Positions 5,933 to 13,259 of a stretch of DNA of 14,114 nucleotides are shown here, in pieces (positions within the stretch are counted from its first letter, which is position 1; each line of letters starts with the position of its first letter). The translations under genes were made by a program, and so were the position numbers. The notes beneath the pieces were generated by a model. That model did not search any database. It saw only the letters and a list, made by a program, of their open reading frames with translations, and was not told the DNA's origin. This stretch comes from Pseudomonadota bacterium (GTDB taxonomy: Bacteria > Pseudomonadota > Alphaproteobacteria > Rhizobiales > Hyphomicrobiaceae), in NCBI GenBank assembly GCA_023410905.1, contig JAEYPL010000204.1, positions 1 to 14,114 on the forward strand, in the 5' to 3' direction.

Positions 5933-8407
5933 GTGGAAGTAACGGGGCATGAGTTTCAGGCGGGCGGTAGCGCCTCGCGTAAGCCAATGCGGCTGCGCGT
6001 TCGCCTGATTCTGTGTGCTCTCTCCCTCGTCGGGCTCCTCGCGACCGTGGCCGTGCTGCTGGCGCCGACGCCGGGTGTTGCGCGCGATCCCGTCGATCAG
6101 CTGACGCGGGGCACGGGCATCCGCATTCAGGATCCGGTCCAGAACCTCACGTCGCAGAAGAAGCATTTCAAGCGGGAGCCGGGCGGCATCTTCGGCAAGT
6201 CGCCCGGGAAGATGGACCGAGCCGCGCCGCTCTATCTGCAGGGCGACGAACTCATCTACGATACGGCGAACAACCGCGTGATCGCGGTCGGTAACGTCGA
6301 GATCGTTTTCAACAACTACGTCCTGACGGCGGACCGGGTCGTCTACGACCAGGGCGCGCAGACGCTTACCGCTGAAGGCAATGCGCAGCTCAAGGAGCCG
6401 AACGGCAACGTCGTGCGCGCCGACAAGCTGACGGCGACCGACGATTTCCGCGAGGCCTTCGTGCAGGCGCTGAGCGTGACGGCGAAGGACGATACGCGCA
6501 TCACGGCGCGGCGCGCCGTGCGTCGCGAGGGCAATGTCACCGAATTCGAGCAGGGTCGGTTCACGCCGTGCAAGACCGACGGCAGCAGCCCGCCGCTGTG
6601 GTGCATCAGTGCCGCGCGCGTGATCCACGACCAGCAGGGCGGGACCATCACCTATCAGGATGCGGCCTTCGAGCTTTTCGGCGTGCCAGTCCTCTACATG
6701 CCGTACTTCGAGCACGCCGATCCGTCGGTGAAGCGTCGCACGGGCTTCCTATCGCCGGAGTACGGAAATTCGACGCGGCTCGGCACATTTGTCGAGGTGC
6801 CTTACTATTTCGCGCTCGCGCCGAACTACGATTTCACGTTCAACCCGCGATACCTGTCGGAGCATGGCATGCTTTGGCAGGGTGAGTGGCGGCATCGGGT
6901 GAACTGGGGTGACATTCGCGGCGCGTACAACGTGAAGATCGCCGGTATCGATCAGGACCTGAGCACACTGCCTTCCGGCTCCGATCCGAATCTGGATGGC
7001 TGGCGCGGTAGCGTGCAGACGCGCGGCTTGTTCTCGCTGTCGTCCTGGTGGCGGTTCGGCTGGGATCTCACGTTCGAAAGCGACGACGACTTCCGCCGCT
7101 TCTATGGCCTCGACAGCATGCTTCAGACGGACCGGATCAACTCGGTCTATCTGCAGGGCATCAGCGAGCGGAACTACTTCGCTGCCACCTTCTATCACTT
7201 CGGCGGCTTGCTGGCTGAGGACACGCCCGAAGCGAAGAGTCGCGTCCTGCCTGTCATCGATTACAACTATGTTTACGATCGGCCGATCGCGGGCGGCGAG
7301 CTGAGCTACAGCATGAATGCCGTATCCCTTACCCGCAGCGGCAGCGATACCACGGAGATGCACCGCGCTTCGTTTGACGGGCGCTGGCGTACCAAGGTTG
7401 TCGATGGTATCGGGCAGGTATGGACGCCCTACCTTGGTGTGCGCGCGGACGTTACGAATTTCGCCAACGCGTTCGATGTCGATACCGGCACGTTCACGGA
7501 CGACGGTACTGTAACGCGCGCGACGGGCGTTGCCGCGCTGACTTACGCGTATCCGTTCGTCAAGCACACGCAAGCAGGCAGCCACATCGTCGAGCCGATC
7601 GCGCAGGTGGTGACGCGCCCGACGCACATCTCGCAGAACCGTATTCCGATCGAGGATGCCAAGAGCCTCGTTTGGGATGACACCCTGCTCTTCGACGTCG
7701 ATAAGTTCTCGGGCTGGGATCGCATCGAAACCGGAACGCGTGGCAACGTTGGCTTCCAGTACACCTATCAGGCAGCCAGCGGCAGCTACGCGCGCTTCCT
7801 TGTCGGGCAGAGCTATCAGCTCGGCGGCGACAACGCTTTCCGCGATCGGAATGCCGATCAGCTCGGGCCGTTCGCTGCCGATAATTTCGTGTCCCTTCCG
7901 GACAGTGGCCTCGAGACGCGTCGATCGGACTACGTATTGGGTGCGTATATTGCACCGACCGACACATTCCGCCTTGTCTCCCAGGCGCGGTTCGACGAGC
8001 GTGATCTCTCGCTGCGCCGGAACGATACCTATACTTCGTTCACGGCGGGCCCACTCACCGCCCAGGTGCAGTATTCGTTCATGCGCGTTGATCCTGCGGA
8101 CCCATTGCAGTCGTTACAGCGCGAACAGGAGCTGCAGTTCGGCGGCGCGCTGCGATTGTCTGAGCACTGGTCGCTGCTCGGCGGCATTCGCTACGACATC
8201 GATACGCAGGAGCGGCTGCAGGATACGATCCAGATTCGTTATGCGGATGACTGCTTCGTCTTGACCGCGTCGTATACGGAATCGTTTATTACCAACGATA
8301 ATATTCAACCCGACCGGGCTGTCATGCTGCGCTTGGAGTTCAAGCATCTCGGACAATTTGGGCTGAGCCCGAGCATCGGCGGTCTGGAAACTGAGAACCA
8401 GCCCTGA
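5933..8407 (+). CDS. lptD: LPS-assembly outer-membrane protein LptD
   Basis: The product is 824 residues from a GTG start. A signal peptide is visible (basic MRLRVR near residue 19, hydrophobic to about 45, possible cleavage after PGVA at residue 50). An OstA/LptA-like beta-jellyroll covers about residues 98-205 (LYLQGDELIYD, GNVEIVFNNYVLTADRV). The conserved LptD element with TPCKTDGSSPPLWC and GVPVLYMPYFEHADPSVKRR-type sequence follows. The rest is a long barrel rich in aromatic, alternating strands and ends with LEFKHLGQFG. Known: LptD with lipoprotein LptE inserts LPS in the outer leaflet. Its disulfides matter in E. coli; the mature protein here has Cys213, Cys224 and Cys774 by my count, one fewer than the four of E. 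coli. The usual alphaproteobacterial neighbours surA, pdxA and ksgA do not follow. Confidence 0.95.
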   Translation: MEVTGHEFQAGGSASRKPMRLRVRLILCALSLVGLLATVAVLLAPTPGVARDPVDQLTRGTGIRIQDPVQNLTSQKKHFKREPGGIFGKSPGKMDRAAPLYLQGDELIYDTANNRVIAVGNVEIVFNNYVLTADRVVYDQGAQTLTAEGNAQLKEPNGNVVRADKLTATDDFREAFVQALSVTAKDDTRITARRAVRREGNVTEFEQGRFTPCKTDGSSPPLWCISAARVIHDQQGGTITYQDAAFELFGVPVLYMPYFEHADPSVKRRTGFLSPEYGNSTRLGTFVEVPYYFALAPNYDFTFNPRYLSEHGMLWQGEWRHRVNWGDIRGAYNVKIAGIDQDLSTLPSGSDPNLDGWRGSVQTRGLFSLSSWWRFGWDLTFESDDDFRRFYGLDSMLQTDRINSVYLQGISERNYFAATFYHFGGLLAEDTPEAKSRVLPVIDYNYVYDRPIAGGELSYSMNAVSLTRSGSDTTEMHRASFDGRWRTKVVDGIGQVWTPYLGVRADVTNFANAFDVDTGTFTDDGTVTRATGVAALTYAYPFVKHTQAGSHIVEPIAQVVTRPTHISQNRIPIEDAKSLVWDDTLLFDVDKFSGWDRIETGTRGNVGFQYTYQAASGSYARFLVGQSYQLGGDNAFRDRNADQLGPFAADNFVSLPDSGLETRRSDYVLGAYIAPTDTFRLVSQARFDERDLSLRRNDTYTSFTAGPLTAQVQYSFMRVDPADPLQSLQREQELQFGGALRLSEHWSLLGGIRYDIDTQERLQDTIQIRYADDCFVLTASYTESFITNDNIQPDRAVMLRLEFKHLGQFGLSPSIGGLETENQP

Positions 8408-8521
8408 GTTCGCGGGGCCTCGTAGCTGTTCCCTCTTGAATGCCTCCCTGAAACGTCGGACACAGGTGGGCCGCGGCGACGCCGCTGCGGCTGGAGCCGT
8501 CGTGCGGTCCGAGGTGCGCCG
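8408..8521 (+). promoter_or_regulatory. Intergenic leader before the acyl-CoA carboxylase gene
   Basis: These 114 bases separate lptD from the carboxylase gene. They contain a strong GC-rich stem-loop (8470-8491) and a GAGGT ribosome-binding site just before 8522. No clear sigma70 promoter is visible, so it is undecided whether the carboxylase is transcribed from the lpt operon or separately. Confidence 0.35.
8470..8491 (+). other. GC-rich stem-loop upstream of the carboxylase gene
   Basis: The arms GCCGCGGCG and CGCTGCGGC pair over 9 positions, including one G-U, around a 4-base loop (ACGC). The hairpin ends 30 bases before the carboxylase start. No T-run follows, so it is not a classical intrinsic terminator. 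It could be a barrier to 3' exonucleases for the lptFGD mRNA or a leader structure. Confidence 0.45.
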
Positions 8522-10474
8522 ATGCTGAAAAAGATCCTGATCGCCAACCGCGGCGAGATCGCTTGCCGCATCATCCGAACGGCACGCCGACTCGGGATTG
8601 CGACGGTCGCCGTCTATTCCGATGCCGATCGCGAGGCTCTTCACGTCGCGGCAGCCGACGAGGCCGTGCACATCGGTCCCTCACCATCGACCGAGAGCTA
8701 TCTGCGCATCGACCGCATTATCGAAGCCGCGCGCGCGACCGGCGCCGACGCTATTCATCCAGGTTACGGCTTCCTCGCCGAGAACGCGGACTTCGCCGAT
8801 GCCTGCAAGGCGGCGAGCATTATCTTCATCGGCCCTTCGGGGGCCTCCATGCGCCAGCTCGGCGGCAAGGCGGCGGCCAAGGTCGTCGCGCGTGCCGCGA
8901 GTGTGCCGGTGGTACCCGGTTACGATGGCGGCGATCAGACACCTGCCCTCCTGCGGCGCGAGGCGGATCGCATCGGATATCCGGTGATGATCAAGGCCGT
9001 GGCTGGCGGTGGCGGGCGCGGCATGCGCCTCGTCGAAAGCGGCGACGCGTTCCTGGCGCAGCTCGAGAGCGCGCAGCGCGAGGCGTCGTCCTCATTCGGC
9101 AATGCGGCTGTGTTGATCGAAAAGGTTGTTCAGCAGCCGCGCCATGTCGAGGTGCAGGTCTTCGGCGATCGCCATGGCAATGTGGTGCATCTCTTCGAGC
9201 GCGACTGCTCGCTGCAACGGCGTAACCAGAAGGTCATCGAGGAGGCGCCTGCGCCCGGTATGAGCGCGGCGCTGCGCGAGAAGATGTGCGGCGCGGCCGT
9301 CACGCTTGCGAAGTCCGTCGGATATGAGGGCGCAGGCACGGTCGAGTTCCTCGTCGAAGGCGGCAGTCTCGGGCCGGAGGCACCGTGGTACTTCATCGAG
9401 ATGAACACGCGCCTGCAGGTCGAGCATCCGGTGACGGAGGCGATCACGGGGCTCGATCTCGTCGAATGGCAACTGCGTGTCGCGGCCGGCGAGCCGCTGC
9501 CGCTCGCGCAGGATGCGATCACCATGCGCGGCCATGCGATCGAGGTGCGACTCTGCGCCGAGGATCCGGCGCAAGGCTTCCTGCCGAGCATCGGGCGCGT
9601 GGCGGCTTTCGCACTTCCCGATGACGTCGACGTGCGGCTCGAGACGGCCGTGCGCGCGGGTGATGTCATCTCGCCCTTCTACGACAGCATGATCGCGAAG
9701 CTCATCACGCACGGTGTGAACCGCGACGAGGCGGCCGATCAGATGGTCGCGGTGCTGAAGGAACTGGTCGTTGCCGGTCCGCGCATCAATGCGTCGTTCC
9801 TTCGTGCGCTGTTGGAAAATGCCGATGTGCGCGCCCTTCGCATGGATACGGGGCTCATCGGGCGCGATATCGCCAGCCTAGCGCACTCACATATCGGGAC
9901 ATCTGAGATCCTCTCGGGCGTTGCGCATCTGCTCGCGCCCGCGACGGAGAGTGCGGCGACCGCCGATCCATGGCGCGTGTCGGATGGTTTCCAGCTCGGT
10001 GTGCCGCGGATGCTGACGGTACCGCTTGTCGTGAATGGAGAGGCCAAGTCGTTTGTCGCCTCGTGGCCGCGCGGCGAGAGCGCGCCACACGTCGCGCTCG
10101 CCGGTGCGGCGGGCACCGGGAGAGAGCCTCGGCAGCCGACGGCGTGCGTTGTCGTGCCGGACGGCCTTTATGCCGTTTTCGAGGGTGAGCAGGTCGAGAT
10201 GCGCTGGCCGACCTACGACGCTGATGACATCGACGATGGCCATGCGGGCGACGTCGTGCGCGCACCCATCAACGGTAAGGTCGCGCGGGTGTTCGTGAAA
10301 GTGGGCGACACGGTGGCCAAGGGTGACCGCCTCGCGGTCGTCGAGGCCATGAAGATGGAGCACGTGCTTGCGGCGGCGCGTGATGGGGTGATCGCGAGCG
10401 TCGCGGTCGGCGAGGGGCAGCAGGTCAATCAGGGCGCTCTGATCGTCAGTCTCGAAGAGGAAGCGCAGTCGTGA
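8522..10474 (+). CDS. Biotin-dependent acyl-CoA carboxylase, alpha subunit (biotin carboxylase + BCCP; methylcrotonyl/propionyl type)
   Basis: The product is 650 residues, the usual length for 3-methylcrotonyl- or propionyl-CoA carboxylase alpha subunits. The biotin carboxylase domain runs from ILIANRGEIACRIIRTARR at the N-terminus, through HPGYGFLAEN (79-88) and the ATP-grasp glycine loop AGGGGRGMR (161-169). It includes FIEMNTRLQVEHPVTE (291-306) with the catalytic Glu/Asn/Arg residues. A C-terminal biotinyl domain contains VVEAMKMEH with the biotinylated Lys611. Known: it carboxylates biotin with ATP and bicarbonate, and a separate beta subunit transfers CO2 to the acyl-CoA. No beta subunit is in this window, so the substrate (methylcrotonyl-, propionyl- or another acyl-CoA) stays open. 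The ATG has GAGGT 7 bases upstream. Its TGA overlaps the GTG of the DUF1489 gene. Confidence 0.9.
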   Translation: MLKKILIANRGEIACRIIRTARRLGIATVAVYSDADREALHVAAADEAVHIGPSPSTESYLRIDRIIEAARATGADAIHPGYGFLAENADFADACKAASIIFIGPSGASMRQLGGKAAAKVVARAASVPVVPGYDGGDQTPALLRREADRIGYPVMIKAVAGGGGRGMRLVESGDAFLAQLESAQREASSSFGNAAVLIEKVVQQPRHVEVQVFGDRHGNVVHLFERDCSLQRRNQKVIEEAPAPGMSAALREKMCGAAVTLAKSVGYEGAGTVEFLVEGGSLGPEAPWYFIEMNTRLQVEHPVTEAITGLDLVEWQLRVAAGEPLPLAQDAITMRGHAIEVRLCAEDPAQGFLPSIGRVAAFALPDDVDVRLETAVRAGDVISPFYDSMIAKLITHGVNRDEAADQMVAVLKELVVAGPRINASFLRALLENADVRALRMDTGLIGRDIASLAHSHIGTSEILSGVAHLLAPATESAATADPWRVSDGFQLGVPRMLTVPLVVNGEAKSFVASWPRGESAPHVALAGAAGTGREPRQPTACVVVPDGLYAVFEGEQVEMRWPTYDADDIDDGHAGDVVRAPINGKVARVFVKVGDTVAKGDRLAVVEAMKMEHVLAAARDGVIASVAVGEGQQVNQGALIVSLEEEAQS

Positions 10475-10911
10475 CGATCCATCTCGTTAAGCTGAGCGTC
10501 GGCACGGACTCCGTCGAGGATCTCGCCGGCTGGCAGGCCGAGCGCCTGAAGCAGATGAAGGCGGAAAAGCAGAAGCCGGAGCTGTTCCATCGCACGTTCA
10601 TGATGCCGAAGCGGCGCGAGGAGTTGCTCGGTGGCGGTTCGATCTACTGGGTCATCAAGGGCGTCATCCAGGCCCGTCAACGGCTTCTCGATCTGAAGGA
10701 AGGGGCGAGGCCTGACGGCACCCCCTGCACGCTTCTCATCCTCGATCGCAAGCTCGTGCACGTGCGCCCGGTCCCGCGCCGCGCCTTCCAGGGCTGGCGC
10801 TATCTCTCGACGGAAGATGCGCCGCCGGACATGGCTGGCGGGCAGCGGAATGAGATCGATCAGATGCCGCCCAAGATGCGCCGCGAGCTCGCCGAGCTCG
10901 GACTTTTGTGA
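10471..10911 (+). CDS. DUF1489 family protein
   Basis: The product is 146 residues, matching the compact size of the DUF1489 family, a group of unknown function common in Alphaproteobacteria. Recognisable features are the start MTIHLVKLSVGTDSVEDLAGW, the segment TFMMPKRREELLGGGSIYWV, and the late RPVPRRAFQGWRYL and PPKMRRELAELGLL. The GTG start overlaps the TGA of the carboxylase gene (GTGA), so the two are probably translationally coupled. There is no signal peptide or membrane helix, and the protein is rich in charged residues, so it is probably cytosolic. I do not assign a reaction. The coupling only suggests that it is made in step with the carboxylase alpha subunit. Confidence 0.85.
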   Translation: MTIHLVKLSVGTDSVEDLAGWQAERLKQMKAEKQKPELFHRTFMMPKRREELLGGGSIYWVIKGVIQARQRLLDLKEGARPDGTPCTLLILDRKLVHVRPVPRRAFQGWRYLSTEDAPPDMAGGQRNEIDQMPPKMRRELAELGLL

Positions 10912-11096
10912 ACGGCTGCGCGTGCCGGAACATCCGGACATCGAGCGTGATGCGGCGGGACACGAAATAGCCGGAAACGGCGTTCATCGAGATCGCGGTC
11001 AGCAGCCTTTCGCCCGAAAGCCCCGCGGGTTATAGAGGGCGCACGGGTTAAAAAGGTTCGCGGCAGAGAGCCTGCCGGCAGGTAGCAAGGAAGAAC
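10912..11096 (+). promoter_or_regulatory. Intergenic region upstream of the yfgM-like/bamB pair
   Basis: This 185-base gap should hold the promoter of the yfgM-bamB pair. A weak candidate is TTTCGC (11008-11013) and TATAGA (11031-11036), 17 bases apart. The inverted repeat CTTTCG-CC-CGAAAG (11007-11020) overlaps that -35. The heptamer CGGGTTA occurs twice in the following bases (near 11026 and 11044), and a 12-base palindrome lies just before the gene. The Shine-Dalgarno AAGGAAG precedes the ATG. Confidence 0.3.
11071..11082. repeat. Perfect 12-base palindrome before the yfgM-like gene
   Basis: CCTGCCGGCAGG equals its own reverse complement. It lies 14 bases before the ATG and immediately upstream of the Shine-Dalgarno. 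It may be a repressor site or a short leader hairpin; GC-rich DNA also produces such sequences by chance. Confidence 0.4.
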
Positions 11097-11801
11097 ATGG
11101 CCGACCAGACCGACCATTTCATGCGCGAAGTCCAGGACGAGATGCGCAAGGAGCGTCTCGCCCGTACTTGGGATCGGTACGGTATCTTCTTTATTGCCGC
11201 CGCGGTGCTGCTGATCCTCGGCGTGGCATCTTATCAGTATGCCCAGTATTCGAGCCGCGTCGCGCGTGAGACGGCAGGCCTCGAGTTTGAAAGTGCGGCG
11301 CGTCTCGCGGCGCAGGGCAAGGCTCAGGAGGCGCATCAGGCCTTCGAGACGATGATCAAGTCCGCGCCGCCGGGCTACAGCACGTTGGCGCGCCTCAGAA
11401 ATGCTGCGTCCTACGCGGCCGAGGGCAAGCGCGACGAGGCCGTGGCATCCTACGACAGCGTATCCAAGGATACGGGCGCCGATCCTCTGCTCAGGGACTT
11501 CGCGACGCTTCAAGCTGCGATGTTGAGGGTTGATTCGGCTGACTGGACCGAGATGCAGAATCGCCTCAAAGATTTGGCAAGCGACGGCAATGCTTGGCGT
11601 GCGCCCGCGCGCGAGCTGCTCGGGCTTGCGGCCATGAAGGCGGGGAACCAGGACGAGGCACGCAAGACCTTCGAGCAGATCCTGGCCGACACCACGGTGC
11701 CACCTGCGGTCGCCGAGCGGACGCGAATCCTGATGACGATCCTTACGGAGGCGGCGCTCAGCAAGGACGCGCAACCGGCGGGCGCCGAGACGAAGAAATA
11801 G
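11097..11801 (+). CDS. YfgM-like tetratricopeptide-domain membrane protein
   Basis: The product is 234 residues. The N-terminus (MADQTDHFMREVQDEMRKERL) is charged, and one membrane helix follows (GIFFIAAAVLLILGVASYQY, about residues 29-48). The rest is an Ala-rich alpha-helical periplasmic domain with TPR-like repeats (AQGKAQEAHQAFETM, AAEGKRDEAVASYDS, MKAGNQDEARKTFEQIL). This is the architecture of the YfgM/TPR_21 family, which in Gammaproteobacteria lies next to bamB and whose E. coli member associates with PpiD and the Sec translocon as a periplasmic chaperone partner. The position 58 bases upstream of bamB supports the assignment. The ATG follows AAGGAAG. The C-terminal tail is low in complexity (AQPAGAETKK), as is common here. 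Confidence 0.88.
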   Translation: MADQTDHFMREVQDEMRKERLARTWDRYGIFFIAAAVLLILGVASYQYAQYSSRVARETAGLEFESAARLAAQGKAQEAHQAFETMIKSAPPGYSTLARLRNAASYAAEGKRDEAVASYDSVSKDTGADPLLRDFATLQAAMLRVDSADWTEMQNRLKDLASDGNAWRAPARELLGLAAMKAGNQDEARKTFEQILADTTVPPAVAERTRILMTILTEAALSKDAQPAGAETKK

Positions 11802-11859
11802 AGGCGGGAAGTCAAAGGCCGGGTTAAGTTCAGGGCCAGGGACTTGGGGGAGCAGATCG

Positions 11860-13092
11860 GTGGGGATCTTGCGAACGGAGCGGATGGTGTTCGTGGCGAG
11901 TGCACTCGCCATGCTGAGCTTTGCCGGTTGCTCGGGTGGAATGCCGAGCCTGCCGGATGTTGCCGCTCTCAATCCATTCGCTGAGAAGCAGCAGCCGCTG
12001 CCTGGCAAGCGCGTTCCGGTCATGCTTTCGGAAGGTAATACCGGCAGCATCGAGCTGGCGAGTGCGGACCGCCCGATTGCACTGCCGCCACCGCGCCAGA
12101 ATGACACCTGGTCGTTTCCGGGTGGTGCTGCGACCAACGCACCAGGACATCTCGCGCTTCCGGCCACTATTCGCACCGCCTGGAGCGCCGATATCGGCCA
12201 GGGCTCGAGCAAGTACGGCCGCCTCACGGCAAGCCCGATCGTTGCCGAAGGGCGCGTGTTCACGCTCGATGCGGCGGGCCGCGTGACGGCGCTCAGCAAT
12301 TCGGGCTCGGTCGCCTGGCGGACTTCGCTAGTGCCGGAGAAAGGTACTGATACCACCGCATTCGGCGGCGGACTTGCAGCCGAAGGCGGCCGCCTGTTCG
12401 TGGCGACCGGCCATGGCATCGTGACTGCGCTCGATATGCAGGGCGGCAAGAAGCTTTGGGACAAGAATGTCGGCTCACCGGTTCGCGCGGCACCGACAGT
12501 CGGTGGCGGACGCATCGTCGTCGTCACGACGGATGGCCGCACGGTTGCGCTTTCAGGGCATGACGGCGCGGAGATGTGGTCCTATCGGGGCCTGCCCGAG
12601 CGCGCGAGCCTCCTGCTGAGCGCAAGCCCGGCCATGAGCGGCGATCTGGCGGTCGTTCCCTATCCCTCGGGTGATGTCGTCGCGCTGCGCGTGGCTGACG
12701 GTACGGTTGCGTGGCAGGATTCGCTGTCGCGCTCGCGGGCGGCGTCGTCCCTCGGCTCCATGAGCGATGCGGCGAGCCCCGTCATCGACGGCGGCACCGT
12801 ATTTGCGATCGGCCATGGCGGCCGCATGATTGCGACGGAGGCACGGACCGGCGAACGGGTGTGGTCCGTGAATGTGCCGGGCATCAACATGCCCTACGTC
12901 GCCGGCGACACTGTCTACGTCGTCGACACCGGCGGCCAGCTCATTGCCATGAGCCGGCGCGACGGCAAGGCGCTCTGGACGACGCGGCTTTCCGGCGGCA
13001 AGAGCTGGGCCGGTCCCGTACTAGCCGGCGGCCGCCTCTGGCTTGCTGCCGATACCGGCAAGCTCCTCGGCGTCAATGCGGCTGGCGGCTAG
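11860..13092 (+). CDS. bamB: Outer-membrane assembly lipoprotein BamB, ended by a premature in-frame TAG
   Basis: The frame gives 410 residues from a GTG start with a G-rich ribosome-binding site (GGGGGAG). The N-terminus is a lipoprotein signal: MGILRTER, a hydrophobic stretch, then LSFAGC with the lipidated Cys at residue 24. After a Pro-rich linker come repeated PQQ-like propeller blades, each with a W near the end of a blade (TAWSADI, VAWRTSLV, KLWDKNV, MWSYRGL, VAWQDSL, RVWSVNV, LWTTRL). Known: BamB is an eight-bladed beta-propeller that scaffolds BamA in outer-membrane protein folding. The TAG at 13090-13092 stops the protein just after LLGVNAAGG. The same frame continues to 13200 with typical BamB C-terminal sequence. 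The final strand that normally closes the propeller is thus lost unless the stop is an error or is read through. Confidence 0.9.
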   Translation: MGILRTERMVFVASALAMLSFAGCSGGMPSLPDVAALNPFAEKQQPLPGKRVPVMLSEGNTGSIELASADRPIALPPPRQNDTWSFPGGAATNAPGHLALPATIRTAWSADIGQGSSKYGRLTASPIVAEGRVFTLDAAGRVTALSNSGSVAWRTSLVPEKGTDTTAFGGGLAAEGGRLFVATGHGIVTALDMQGGKKLWDKNVGSPVRAAPTVGGGRIVVVTTDGRTVALSGHDGAEMWSYRGLPERASLLLSASPAMSGDLAVVPYPSGDVVALRVADGTVAWQDSLSRSRAASSLGSMSDAASPVIDGGTVFAIGHGGRMIATEARTGERVWSVNVPGINMPYVAGDTVYVVDTGGQLIAMSRRDGKALWTTRLSGGKSWAGPVLAGGRLWLAADTGKLLGVNAAGG

Positions 13093-13257
13093 GTGGAGAC
13101 GCAGCTCGATCTCGGAACGCCGGTATACATCGCGCCAGTCGTCGCCAACGGTCGGATGTACGTCCTCACCGACAGGGCGCGGCTGATCAGCCTGCATTGA
13201 GCGATGCGCGAGCGACGTGGATGCGCCGGGCGACGGCTTGCGCGTGTAGTCGTTCAT
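13021..13257 (-). CDS. Possible small ORF of unknown function, overlapping the bamB 3' end
   Basis: A 78-residue frame starts at the ATG at 13257-13255, preceded by AGGAGA at a good distance and lying 2 bases after the stop of the lipoprotein gene. That arrangement suggests translational coupling. Against it, most of the frame is exactly antisense to bamB codons, so its codon bias could be an artefact, and I recognise no family. The product (MNDYTRKPSPGASTS at the start) has no signal or membrane segment. It may be only a translated spacer. Confidence 0.25.
   Translation of the reverse strand: MNDYTRKPSPGASTSLAHRSMQADQPRPVGEDVHPTVGDDWRDVYRRSEIELRLHLAASRIDAEELAGIGSKPEAAAG
13090..13200 (+). 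pseudogene. bamB: In-frame C-terminal continuation of bamB beyond the TAG codon
   Basis: Directly after TAG, without a frame change, 35 codons run to a TGA at 13198-13200. They read VETQLDLGTP, then VYIAPVVANG, then RMYVLTDRARLISLH. From family knowledge, BamB proteins of this group end with a strand like this, with the pattern LGTPV-IAP-VANGRMYVLTD-ARLI-L. The codon replaced is probably AAG (Lys), which differs from TAG by one base and would read GGKVETQ. This stretch is therefore best seen as the detached 3' end of bamB and not as a gene of its own. Confidence 0.8.
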
Positions 13258-13259
13258 AC

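Noticed and set aside
10912..11030. Minus-strand peptide-like stretch (LLTAISMNAVSGYFVSRR) in the intergenic gap, suggestive of a gene remnant
   Set aside because: It is bounded by a stop just upstream, has no ribosome-binding site and runs into the antisense of the DUF1489 gene. I cannot tie it to any family.
10860..12542. A 560-codon open frame on the minus strand
   Set aside because: It lies antisense to the yfgM-like gene and bamB, both clear family members. GC-rich codon bias keeps the opposite strand open, and the translation resembles no protein.
13090..13092. TAG as a recoded sense codon (for example pyrrolysine)
   Set aside because: TAG is used as a normal stop at the end of lptG, immediately before the lptD start. 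No pyrrolysine genes are visible and BamB is not a known recoded protein.
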